Shown here piece by piece: positions 7,187 to 14,324 of a DNA stretch of 15,931 bases. Position numbers and translations under genes: made by a program. The DNA comes from VGPE01 sp031431395 (lineage in GTDB: Bacteria > Chloroflexota > Limnocylindria > Limnocylindrales > CSP1-4), in contig JANPDJ010000306.1 in assembly GCA_031431395.1 (NCBI GenBank), positions 1 through 15,931 of the forward strand, in the 5' to 3' direction. A model generated the notes under the pieces. The model worked only from the letters and a program-made list of their open reading frames with translations, ran no database searches and was not told where the DNA came from. Numbering within the stretch: position 1 is the first letter of the stretch; the number at the start of each line of letters is the position of its first letter.

Positions 7187-8143
7187 GTGATGCCCACGGC
7201 CCGAACGCCGGTCGTCGCCGCTTCGATCGACATCGGCTCGAATTCAGTCCACCTGCTCGGAGCGGTCGTGGCCGGTCACCGGCTGGTGTCGCTCGTGGAC
7301 GAATCGGAGCTGCTGGGTCTCGGCAGCACGGTCGATCTGGAGGGCCGGCTGGGCCCGGTCCGGCGCGCTGAACTCATGTCCGTCCTCGTGCACTACGTGG
7401 GCGTCGCCCGGGAGCTGGGAGCCGTGGCCGTGACGATCATGGGGACGGAGCCGATGCGCCGCGCAGCGGACACGGATAGGGTGGTGGACGAGCTCCAGCG
7501 CCTGGCGTCCGAGACGCTCCACGTGCTGAGCCATGAAGAGGAGGCGTTCCTCACGCTGATCGGCGTCACGGCCGGCAAACGGGTCCCCGCGGAACTCGGC
7601 GTGGTTGACGTGGGCGGCGGCAGCAGCGAGATTGCCCTCGTTGCCCCGGACCGCCCGGCCTGGGCAGCGGGCCTGTCGGTCGGCTCGGCACGGTTGACCG
7701 CGCGACTCGTGGAACACGACCCACCAACGGCGGACGAGATCGCGGCCCTCCGGGCGGCCGCGCGGGATGCGATGGCGGAAGCCCCGGCCGGCTCACCCCG
7801 CGCCATGATCGCGGTTGGCGGCACGGCCACGAACCTGCTGCGGGTCCTGCCCGAGGCGGCGCTGAACGGGACGCTCAGCCGCGCTCAACTCGCCGAGGCA
7901 CTCGCGATCATGGCAACGGAGCCCGCCGCACAGGCCGCACTCCGGCACGCCGTCCGGCCCGTCCGGGCACGGATCCTGCCGGCGGGGGCGGCCATCCTTG
8001 ACGCTCTGCTCGAGCACTACGGCCTGGACCAGCTCCGTGTGTCGGACGCAGGGATTCGCGAGGGTGCGATCTTCGTCCAGCGCCACGCACCCACGCGGTG
8101 GCGCGAGCGCCTGCCGGAGCTCGCCGAGGGCTGGCTCCGGTAG
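7187..8143 (+). CDS. ppx: Exopolyphosphatase, Ppx/GppA family (short form)
   Basis: Ppx removes terminal phosphates from polyphosphate; related GppA enzymes act on pppGpp. The 318-residue protein has the actin-like fold motifs: SIDIGSNSVHLL (13-24), EEEAFL around the likely catalytic glutamate (117-122), VVDVGGGSSEIAL (139-151), GLSVGSARL and AVGGTATNLL. It ends after the two actin-like domains and lacks the C-terminal HD-like domain of E. coli Ppx, as in short actinobacterial PPX1 proteins. The start is GTG immediately followed by ATG; either may be used, and the ribosome site is weak. It follows the coiled-coil gene by 19 bases. Its stop is one base from the stop of the convergent CYTH-CHAD gene. 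Substrate choice between polyphosphate and pppGpp is open, but the context favours polyphosphate. Confidence 0.9.
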   Translation: MMPTARTPVVAASIDIGSNSVHLLGAVVAGHRLVSLVDESELLGLGSTVDLEGRLGPVRRAELMSVLVHYVGVARELGAVAVTIMGTEPMRRAADTDRVVDELQRLASETLHVLSHEEEAFLTLIGVTAGKRVPAELGVVDVGGGSSEIALVAPDRPAWAAGLSVGSARLTARLVEHDPPTADEIAALRAAARDAMAEAPAGSPRAMIAVGGTATNLLRVLPEAALNGTLSRAQLAEALAIMATEPAAQAALRHAVRPVRARILPAGAAILDALLEHYGLDQLRVSDAGIREGAIFVQRHAPTRWRERLPELAEGWLR

Positions 8144-8144
8144 C

Positions 8145-9980
8145 TCAGCTTCGCGCGGCTTCGCCCGGGGAAGCGGCGATCGTCGCGACGGCGCGGCCGA
8201 GACCACGGCGGAACACCGGGCTTGCGAGCGCGCGCCAGGGTGCCGCGGCGCCACGCTTGAGCCGGGCGACTTCCCGCTCGCGCGACGTGAGGTAGCGGGC
8301 GATCGCAAGGTTCTGGGCATTCGAGAGGGTCCCGGTCCGGGCGACGAGCAGCGCGCGAGCCTTCATCGCCGCCACCTCCGCGTCGTTCATGAGGCCAAGG
8401 TGGTCCTGCATTGCGACGACGCGCTCGATCAGCGGCCTTGCGTCCGGCCCCAGCGCCTCGGCTACGAACTCCAGCGTATAGCGCAGCCACTTGCCGCCGA
8501 TCCGCAGCTGGTGGAGCGTGGGAACGTCCGCCCAGCGGAGCACCGGGCCGTACGCGAGGACGGCCTCGTAGGCGTGCCAGATCCGCGATCCGGCCGTATC
8601 CCGGACATGGTGCGGTTGCGTTGGCGTCACCACGAGCGCACCGGTACCCGCCGTGAGCACGAACGCCCGGTACTGGTCGACGAACCGGCGGTAGCCGCCG
8701 GAATCCAGTTCGCGCGTCAGGACGATACGTGCCGCTTCGCGCTGCGACCGCCAGTCGTCGAACAGCGGCTCAAGGGCCTGGCCCTCATCTGCCGGCAGGT
8801 CCGCCCGGTATGCCTCGAGGGCCAGGATCAGGACGTCGATGTCCCGCACGGCACCCAGCTTCTGGGCAACGACTCGCAGGCGGCTGCGGAACTTGCGCGT
8901 CCCCTCGGGACGGAAGCCGTCTCCGAAGACGCGCCAGGCAGCACGCATGCGGCGGGTGGCCACGCGCATCCCGTGCAGTTCCTCCGGCTCCTCGCCGAGG
9001 CGCGTGCCCGGCTCGCGTGCGATGAGCCGCGCAAGATGGAAGCGGAGCACCTTGCGGCCGGCCTCGGCGACCACGTCGTCCGCCGTGACGCCCGGTGTCC
9101 GACCGAGGGTGAGTTCCGCTACCGCCTCGGCCGTGGCCCGCGCGGCGGCGGCGACGGCCGGCTCGGTCGTCGTAGCCTGACCTGCGCCCGTGGCTTGCGC
9201 GATGGCGGCTGCGGCCGCCCGGGCCGCGGAAGCCTTCTTCCTGCGAGGCGCGCGCCCGGGCTCCCCGGCGGATGCCGCGGGCCCCCCGGCGGATGCCGCG
9301 GGCTCGGCGGCCGATGCCGCGGGCTCGGCAGCCGGTGTCTGAGGCTTGCGCTTCTTCTTCACGGCCGTGAGCGCCCGGTCCAGCTTGGACGCCGTGGACG
9401 GTGAGAGCTCCGCGTCCGCATCCAGCATCGTCCGCAATTCCATCAGCGGTGCCTCCGGTCCCTCGACCAACTCCACCTCCAACTCGGTGAACTGGTCCCG
9501 GACACGGGTCTTCCGGAGGACCTCGACCTCGTCAAGGCTCAGCTCCACCACGGTCGATCCAGTGCGGAACCGGCGCTTGCGGCGCACCTGGCGGACGGTG
9601 ACCAGGTCGATCAGCGGCGCATCCCCGCACAGCTCCATGATGAAAGATCGGGCCTGGGAGGGCATCCAGGCGGCCGGCGCAAGCGTTCCGTCCGCGGGGC
9701 CTTCGATCTCGGTCCGGCGCTGGAGGGAGCCCTCCGCAAGTCCCAGCGATTTCACGCTGATCGTCGTGGTGATCCCGTCGTGACGCAATCGCGCAGCGTA
9801 GCCCGCTCCCGCGAGCGCCCCGTCGCGCGTGTCCACGTACCGGTCCTCCGATTCCGACCGGCGGACCGGCTCGGCCGCGCTCATCGAGCCCAGCAGCCCC
9901 GCGTTCAGCCACCGCTCGCCGGCAGCCGCGGAGGACAGGCGGTACTTGAGCTCGACCTCAACAGGGAGATCCATTGTCAC
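8145..9980 (-). CDS. CYTH-CHAD fusion protein (polyphosphate-related)
   Basis: The 611-residue protein joins two domains linked to polyphosphate. The N-terminal CYTH (triphosphate tunnel) domain, about 1-210, shows the ExExK signature EVELKY (8-13), with later strand motifs such as TELEVELVEG and a conserved SKLDRAL end. CHAD, about 290-605, is a helical domain that binds polyphosphate and can target proteins to granules. It shows two His-containing basic helices, ELHGMRVATRRMRAAWRVF and LHQLRIGGKWLRYTLEF. Between them lies a low-complexity Ala/Pro/Ser linker made of seven-residue repeats, then a basic RAPRRKK patch. Start GTG at 9980 or ATG at 9974. It lies four bases after the ppk stop, so it is almost certainly coupled to ppk. 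Triphosphatase activity is possible but not shown. Confidence 0.92.
   Translation of the reverse strand: MTMDLPVEVELKYRLSSAAAGERWLNAGLLGSMSAAEPVRRSESEDRYVDTRDGALAGAGYAARLRHDGITTTISVKSLGLAEGSLQRRTEIEGPADGTLAPAAWMPSQARSFIMELCGDAPLIDLVTVRQVRRKRRFRTGSTVVELSLDEVEVLRKTRVRDQFTELEVELVEGPEAPLMELRTMLDADAELSPSTASKLDRALTAVKKKRKPQTPAAEPAASAAEPAASAGGPAASAGEPGRAPRRKKASAARAAAAAIAQATGAGQATTTEPAVAAAARATAEAVAELTLGRTPGVTADDVVAEAGRKVLRFHLARLIAREPGTRLGEEPEELHGMRVATRRMRAAWRVFGDGFRPEGTRKFRSRLRVVAQKLGAVRDIDVLILALEAYRADLPADEGQALEPLFDDWRSQREAARIVLTRELDSGGYRRFVDQYRAFVLTAGTGALVVTPTQPHHVRDTAGSRIWHAYEAVLAYGPVLRWADVPTLHQLRIGGKWLRYTLEFVAEALGPDARPLIERVVAMQDHLGLMNDAEVAAMKARALLVARTGTLSNAQNLAIARYLTSREREVARLKRGAAAPWRALASPVFRRGLGRAVATIAASPGEAARS
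9259..9342 (-). repeat. 21-bp in-frame tandem repeat in the CYTH-CHAD linker
   Basis: Three 21-bp units (9259-9279, 9280-9300, 9301-9321) and a degenerate fourth share the core GATGCCGCGGG. They code on the minus strand for seven-residue repeats of the type AASAAEP/AASAGGP. The unit length keeps the frame, so copy number can vary without breaking the gene. Confidence 0.75.
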
Positions 9981-9984
9981 GCGC

Positions 9985-12183
9985 TCAAGCCCGGGGATCC
10001 AGCGAGCCGCTCCCGGCGCCCGGCCGGTGGGGGACCAGCGAGGCGAACGCGGATTGCCGCGCAGACTCCTTCAGCACCTCGAACGTATCAACCGAGCCCG
10101 GGTGTCCCTGGATGGTCTCCGTGCGCCGCCACACCGCGTCGGCCCCCAGTTGCCACGAGTTCAGGTCGTCGGCGAGCAGGACCTCCACGATGGTGCTGAT
10201 CCGCGCCCTGGCGTCCGCATCGTCCACCTGCACCACGGCCTCCACCCGGCGATCCAGGTTGCGCTCCATGAGGTCCGCGGACCCGATGTACCACTCCTGG
10301 GCACCGCCGTTGGCGAACCCGAAGATCCGTGAATGTTCCAGGAACTCGCCCACGATGGACCGGACCCTGATCCGTTCCGAGCGCCCCGGCAGGCCCGGCC
10401 ACAGCGAGCAGATGCCGCGCGTGATGAGGTCGACGTCCACGCCTGCCGCACTGGCCCGATAGAGCGCCTCGATGCAGGCCGGGTCCACGATCGCGTTGAG
10501 TTTGAACACGATGTGCCCGCCGTGGCCGGCGGTCGCATGACCGATTTCCCGCTCGATCAGATCCAGGACCCGCGATCGCAGCGTGTCGGGCGCGACCAGC
10601 AGCCGCCGGAACTGCCGCTGGCGTGAGAGCCCGGTCAGGACGTTGAACAGGTCCGTCACGTCGGCGCCGATCTCCGGGCGGCAGGTGAGGAGGCCCAGGT
10701 CCGTGTACAGGCGCGCGGTGCGGGAGTTGTAGTTCCCCGTCCCGATGTGGACATAGCGCCGGAGTCCGCTGCCCTCGCGGCGCACGACAAGCACGGTCTT
10801 GGAATGCGTCTTGAGCCCCACGAGGCCGTAGACGACGTGGGCGCCCGCCTGTTCCAGCTTTCGCGCCCAGACGATGTTCGCCTCCTCGTCGAAGCGCGCC
10901 TTGATCTCGATGAGGACGACGACCTGCTTGCCCTTCTCGGCGGCCCGGATGAGGTCGCGAACGATCGCGGAGTCGCCGCTGGTCCGGTAGAGCGTCTGCT
11001 TGATCGTCAGCACGTCGGGGTCATCCGCTGCCTGGCTGATGAACCGCTCGACGGACGCCGAGAAGCTCTCGTACGGGTGGTGCACGAGAATGTCGCCGGC
11101 CCGGATTGCGCCGAACACGTCCACCGGAACGTCCTCATCGGGCGGGGTGAGCCGCGCGGGCGTCACCGGTGTCCAGGGCGGGACCTTGAGGTCCGGCCTG
11201 TCGAGCCCGGTGAGTTCGAAGAGCGCCGTCTGGTCGAGCAGCCCATCGATCTCGTACGTGTCCTCGGCGCCGACACCCACGCCCCTGAGCAGCAGCTGGC
11301 GGGTGGCGGCCGGCATGGCCCGATCCATCTCCAGCCGGACTGCGGCCCCGAACCGGCGTCGGCGCAACTCTTCCTCGATGGCCAGCAGCAGATCGTCCGC
11401 CTCGTCCTCCTCGAGCGCAAGGTCGGCATTGCGTGTCACCCGGAAGGGGTGTGCGTCGAGGATTTCCATGCCCGCAAACAGGGTGTCGAGATTGGTGGCG
11501 ATGATCTGCTCGATGGGCACGAACACCCCGGGTTCCGCCTCCACGAACCGCGGCAGGATGGGCGGCACCTTGATGCGGGCGAATCCACGCTCTCCGGTCT
11601 GGGGGTCCCGGACGCTGACTGCAAGCGAGAGGCTGAGCGTGCTGATGTAGGGGAACGGGTGGCCGGGATCCACCGCGAGCGGCGTGAGCACCGGGAAGAT
11701 CTCATCGAGGAACCGCTCCCGGAGACGGACGTGGTGCTGCGGAACCGTGCCGTAGTCCACGATCCGGATCCCGGCCTCCGCCAGCTCAACGCGAAGCTGC
11801 GCGAACAGACTCGACTGGTCAGCGACGAGCGCCTCGACGCGTTCGCGGATCAGTTCCAGCTGCTCGGAGGAGGTCCGCCCGTCGGGCGAGAGGCCCGTTG
11901 CGGTCCCGGTGGCGGCCACTTGCTGCTTGAGTCCAGCCACCCGGACCTGGAAGAACTCATCGAGGTTGGAGGCGAAGATCGCGAGGAACTTCGCGCGCTC
12001 CAGCAGCGGGTTGCGCGGATCGCGGCCCTCGTCGAGGACACGGGCGTTGAATTCCAGCCAGGACAGCTCGCGGTTGATGTACGGCGTGGACTCGCCCGGG
12101 CGAGCGTAGCGGCGCCCCCCGGCAGGTCCCGGCTGGTGCGAAGCCCGTGCGGGGCTGGAGGCCCCGGGTCGTACCGCTGCCAT
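9985..12183 (-). CDS. ppk: Polyphosphate kinase 1
   Basis: PPK1 reversibly polymerises the ATP gamma-phosphate into polyphosphate. With the ATG at 12183 the protein is 732 residues, normal for the family. The N domain opens with YINRELSWLEFNARVLDE (35-52) and SNLDEFF (72-78), where Asn73 should contact ATP. The two phospholipase-D-like catalytic domains each keep the active-site histidine: His460 in GLKTHSKTVLVVR (the phosphorylated one) and His617 in EFLEHSRIFGF. HIGTGNYNSRTARLYTDLGL is also diagnostic. A TTG at 12249 would add 22 residues, but it overlaps a good -10 element, so I prefer the ATG. Upstream genes on the same strand encode a small membrane protein, a YbjQ-like protein and a DUF971 protein; downstream is CYTH-CHAD. 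Confidence 0.96.
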   Translation of the reverse strand: MAAVRPGASSPARASHQPGPAGGRRYARPGESTPYINRELSWLEFNARVLDEGRDPRNPLLERAKFLAIFASNLDEFFQVRVAGLKQQVAATGTATGLSPDGRTSSEQLELIRERVEALVADQSSLFAQLRVELAEAGIRIVDYGTVPQHHVRLRERFLDEIFPVLTPLAVDPGHPFPYISTLSLSLAVSVRDPQTGERGFARIKVPPILPRFVEAEPGVFVPIEQIIATNLDTLFAGMEILDAHPFRVTRNADLALEEDEADDLLLAIEEELRRRRFGAAVRLEMDRAMPAATRQLLLRGVGVGAEDTYEIDGLLDQTALFELTGLDRPDLKVPPWTPVTPARLTPPDEDVPVDVFGAIRAGDILVHHPYESFSASVERFISQAADDPDVLTIKQTLYRTSGDSAIVRDLIRAAEKGKQVVVLIEIKARFDEEANIVWARKLEQAGAHVVYGLVGLKTHSKTVLVVRREGSGLRRYVHIGTGNYNSRTARLYTDLGLLTCRPEIGADVTDLFNVLTGLSRQRQFRRLLVAPDTLRSRVLDLIEREIGHATAGHGGHIVFKLNAIVDPACIEALYRASAAGVDVDLITRGICSLWPGLPGRSERIRVRSIVGEFLEHSRIFGFANGGAQEWYIGSADLMERNLDRRVEAVVQVDDADARARISTIVEVLLADDLNSWQLGADAVWRRTETIQGHPGSVDTFEVLKESARQSAFASLVPHRPGAGSGSLDPRA

Positions 12184-12239
12184 CGCCGTGAGCGTGACCT
12201 CGCTTGAGGCCCGGGGCGATCGGCCGCGGGCGGGCGCGG

Positions 12240-12272
12240 ATTGTAGCAACCTCCCGTCAACGTTCCGTGTGA
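12240..12272 (-). promoter_or_regulatory. Candidate ppk promoter with -10 and Pho-like repeats
   Basis: On the minus strand TACAAT (12240-12245) is a close -10 match, placing transcription start near 12233 and giving ppk a leader of about 50 bases. Directly upstream are two 11-bp units that both begin GTTG: GTTGCTACAAT (12240-12250) and GTTGACGGGAG (12251-12261). A third, weaker unit lies at 12262-12272. The phasing resembles the other candidate Pho boxes, but the match is weaker. The element overlaps the 3' end of the membrane protein gene, so ppk may have its own promoter within the operon. Confidence 0.4.
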
Positions 12273-12622
12273 GCGGGCCCGTCCTCCGCGCGATAGCGGC
12301 GCTCGCCGGTCCGCGGGTCTGCGAAGACGCGCATCACCCGACCCGAAGTGGGGTCCACGAATCGCTCATCGGTGGGCTGGAAGCTGGCCGGCACCGGCGA
12401 TGGCTCGCCGCCCCCGGGTCCGGCCGGGTCCGCGGACCGCTCGGCGGCCTGCGAGCGGTACCGCTGGTGTTCCAGGGCCACCGCGATCAGCAGGACGCCG
12501 CCCGAGACCATCGGCCCCAACCCGGCAACCGCCGCCTCGCCCCCGGCCGTGATCAGCAGCAACCCGACGACGAATAGCAACCCGCCCAGGACTGCGAGCA
12601 GCACGCGCAGGACGCGGAACAT
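12257..12622 (-). CDS. Small membrane protein of unknown function
   Basis: The 121-residue protein has two predicted membrane helices (about 4-26 and 34-52), then a soluble tail. The tail ends in a conserved-looking segment, FVDPTSGRVMRVFADPRTG, followed by ERRYRAED, where DPxSG and DPRTG form an internal near-repeat. I do not recognise the family. The ATG at 12622 was chosen because it starts the first membrane helix and has an AGGCAG site upstream; an upstream ATG at 12703 would overlap the ybjQ-like gene. It follows that gene by 22 bases and precedes ppk, so it may be co-transcribed with both. A role in polyphosphate metabolism is unproven. Confidence 0.75.
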   Translation of the reverse strand: MFRVLRVLLAVLGGLLFVVGLLLITAGGEAAVAGLGPMVSGGVLLIAVALEHQRYRSQAAERSADPAGPGGGEPSPVPASFQPTDERFVDPTSGRVMRVFADPRTGERRYRAEDGPAHTER

Positions 12623-12644
12623 CGCTCTGCCTGCCGGGTGATGG

Positions 12645-12992
12645 CTACTCTGCCGCGGGTTGTGGCGCGCCGGCATCCGGCACCACGACCACTGCCGTTC
12701 CATAGGCGACGATCTCGGACATCGTGGTGCCGATCTCCGAGCTGTCGAAGCGCATCGAGATGACCGCGTTCGCGCCCATCAGCGTGGCGTTCTGCACCAT
12801 GCGGTCGATGGCCTGGCGGCGCGTATCCTCCAGCAGCTGCGTGTACTCGTGGATTTCGCCGCCGATGATGGAGCGCAATCCGGCGGCAAGGTTGCCGGCC
12901 AGGCCGCGGCTGCGGACGACAAGCCCAAAGACGTGGCCCCGCGTTTCCGCGACGCGATGGCCGGCGATGGATGGCGTCGTGGCGATCAGCAT
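12645..12992 (-). CDS. YbjQ/UPF0145 family protein
   Basis: This 115-residue protein matches the YbjQ (UPF0145, heavy-metal-binding-like) family along its whole length. It opens with MLIATTPSIAGHRV and contains NLAAGLRSIIGGEIHEYTQ, ATLMGANAVISMRFD and a YGTAVVV ending. Known members form pentameric rings; their cellular function is unknown. The ATG has a strong AAGGAG site. It starts 12 bases after the DUF971 gene and precedes the membrane protein gene, forming a run that leads to ppk. The short Pro/Ala/Glu tail is probably disordered. Confidence 0.9.
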   Translation of the reverse strand: MLIATTPSIAGHRVAETRGHVFGLVVRSRGLAGNLAAGLRSIIGGEIHEYTQLLEDTRRQAIDRMVQNATLMGANAVISMRFDSSEIGTTMSEIVAYGTAVVVVPDAGAPQPAAE

Positions 12993-13004
12993 TCCGGGTC
13001 TCCT

Positions 13005-13409
13005 TCAGTGGGTATCGTGCCGCGCGCCGGTGAGGTGGCCGCCGCCATCGGCTCCCGATGCGGCCCGCCGTGCGCTGCATCCCTCACACGGGCAGAGATC
13101 GCGAAGCACCGTGAACGTGTAGTAGCCGGTGTGGTGGCCGTCGCCCCACGTGGGCGCCACGGCGTACTGGCCGACGAGGGCGATATCCACGAGTCGTGTC
13201 TGTTCGGGCGACAGGGTGGGCGCCGAATCGAGCCAGCCGGGCAGGCCTGCCTCCCCGCGGCAATACGCGCAGGGACAGAGCCAGCGCAGCCGGTCGAAGT
13301 CATAGGCGGTCGCGTGCCCGTCGCTCCAATCGATGTGAAGCGTGCGGCCGGCCCGGTCCGCGTGAATCCGGACGGGGACGCTGGGGTCGATCCTCGGGGC
13401 GATCGTCAT
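13005..13409 (-). CDS. DUF971 domain protein with two CPCxxC motifs
   Basis: The 134-residue protein has the DUF971 (GBBH-like N-terminal) pattern: LHIDWSDGHATAYDFDRLRWLCPCAYC, split here as LHIDWSDG and LRWLCPCAYC, then VGQYAVAPTWGDGHHTGYYT and LRDLCPCEGC. DUF971 also occurs in gamma-butyrobetaine hydroxylase and some Mrp/ApbC Fe-S proteins. Two cysteine clusters, Cys45-Cys47-Cys50 and Cys106-Cys108-Cys111, could bind zinc or iron-sulphur. A His/Gly-rich tail of about 20 residues follows. The ATG has a -10-like TAGAAT only six bases upstream, suggesting a leaderless transcript. It heads the YbjQ-membrane-ppk-CYTH/CHAD run. Confidence 0.88.
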   Translation of the reverse strand: MTIAPRIDPSVPVRIHADRAGRTLHIDWSDGHATAYDFDRLRWLCPCAYCRGEAGLPGWLDSAPTLSPEQTRLVDIALVGQYAVAPTWGDGHHTGYYTFTVLRDLCPCEGCSARRAASGADGGGHLTGARHDTH

Positions 13410-13415
13410 CGCTGC

Positions 13416-13421
13416 ATTCTA
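13416..13421 (-). promoter_or_regulatory. Candidate -10 element for a leaderless DUF971 transcript
   Basis: TAGAAT on the minus strand ends six bases before the DUF971 ATG, so transcription would start at or next to the start codon. No good -35 is seen 17 bases upstream, as is common for leaderless promoters in some high-GC bacteria, which often depend on the -10 alone. There is no ribosome site to offer another reading. Confidence 0.45.
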
Positions 13422-13477
13422 TGCTGGGACGATCGCGAAGCCTTTCGGAGGTCCGCCTGAACCGGCCACGCCGGTCA

Positions 13478-14251
13478 TCATGAGTCCATATCGTCGAGCG
13501 GCAGGCGCCGGATGAGCGCGAGCACCGGTGCGCGCGCCCGGCCGGCGTGGTCCGAGAAGTCCGCCACGTCCGGGATCCCGACCTCTCGATCTCCCTCGAG
13601 CGACCGCAACGCCCTGTGGTCACGGCGCGGCACGAAGGCCCACAGCCGGCTGCGCACACCCGGCAGGTACGGGCTGCGGCGAACGCGGGCGGTTACCCCG
13701 GCGATCCCGGATTCCTCGACGGCGTCGTGCAGCGCCCGACCTTCCCCGGCGATCGCGGGTACCGCGATGGCCTCGTCCCCGGGCCGGAGGAGCCGTCGCA
13801 GGATCTCCCGCCGGCGCTCGAGGGGCTCGGCCAGCAGCGGCCGTCCATCGCGATAGAGCAAGTCGAAGACCAGGAACGCCACGTTGGGCCCAGGCTCGCC
13901 GCGCAGACGCGATTCGAGGGCCGGCCGATCCCCGCGTCCCAGGTGGTCCACCACGACGATCTCGCCGTCGAGCACCACGGATTCGGCGGCCAGCAGACCG
14001 GCGATCCCGGCCAATTCGGGGACGAGTCCGGAGAGGTTGCGTCCACGCTCGTCGAGGAGGCGGCCCAGCCCTGGTCGGCCGCTCCCGTCGGGTTCCACGA
14101 AGGCCAGGGCCCGGACACCGCCCCAGTTCGGCTCGAACAGGTGATCCGATGAATCGAAGGGTTCGAGCACGGTCCGCGCCATCATCGGCAGGAGACTCGC
14201 CGGCAGCCGCGGCAGCCGCGCGTCCAGGTTCATGGAGAGCTGGTCGGGCAT
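13478..14251 (-). CDS. LigD-type ATP-dependent ligase domain protein, catalytic residues lost
   Basis: The 257-residue protein follows the fold of the adenylation domain of LigD-type DNA ligases, but not its chemistry. Motif I, normally EPKWDGxR with the AMP-accepting lysine, reads EPNWGGVR, so Lys is Asn42 and Asp is Gly44. The usual SRNG reads DERG (67-70). LDGEIVVVD and FDLLYRDG (129-136) are kept. Motif IV (LEGVVAK) reads IAGVTAR with Glu lost at Ala184 and Lys replaced by Arg189. Motif V (WLKVK) reads WAFVP. The OB-fold that ligases carry next is replaced by about 50 unrelated residues. It should not ligate DNA and may be a binding or scaffold protein. The frame is open and codon use resembles the neighbours, so it is not an obvious pseudogene. 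The start could be ATG 14251 or 14233; neither has a good ribosome site. Confidence 0.8.
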   Translation of the reverse strand: MPDQLSMNLDARLPRLPASLLPMMARTVLEPFDSSDHLFEPNWGGVRALAFVEPDGSGRPGLGRLLDERGRNLSGLVPELAGIAGLLAAESVVLDGEIVVVDHLGRGDRPALESRLRGEPGPNVAFLVFDLLYRDGRPLLAEPLERRREILRRLLRPGDEAIAVPAIAGEGRALHDAVEESGIAGVTARVRRSPYLPGVRSRLWAFVPRRDHRALRSLEGDREVGIPDVADFSDHAGRARAPVLALIRRLPLDDMDS

Positions 14252-14309
14252 CCCGGCCGATGGTAGCGCTCGGCCCGAAGGGGTGGTCCGTGTCGGGGTT
14301 CGGCGGGTG

Positions 14310-14315
14310 TAGATT
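14310..14315 (+). promoter_or_regulatory. Candidate -10 element for a near-leaderless deoC transcript
   Basis: TAGATT ends nine bases before the deoC ATG, so transcription would begin within about three bases of the start codon. No ribosome-binding site is visible and no convincing -35 accompanies it. Confidence 0.4.
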
Positions 14316-14324
14316 CCCCGTCCC

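Noticed and set aside
7998..9404. 468-codon open frame on the plus strand
   Set aside because: Overlaps the end of ppx in another frame and then runs antisense to CYTH-CHAD; no domain seen.
10747..12207. 486-codon open frame on the plus strand
   Set aside because: Antisense shadow of ppk without recognisable motifs.
12184..12249. TTG start for ppk at 12249
   Set aside because: It overlaps a good -10 element (TACAAT), and the extra residues are unlike the PPK1 N-terminus.
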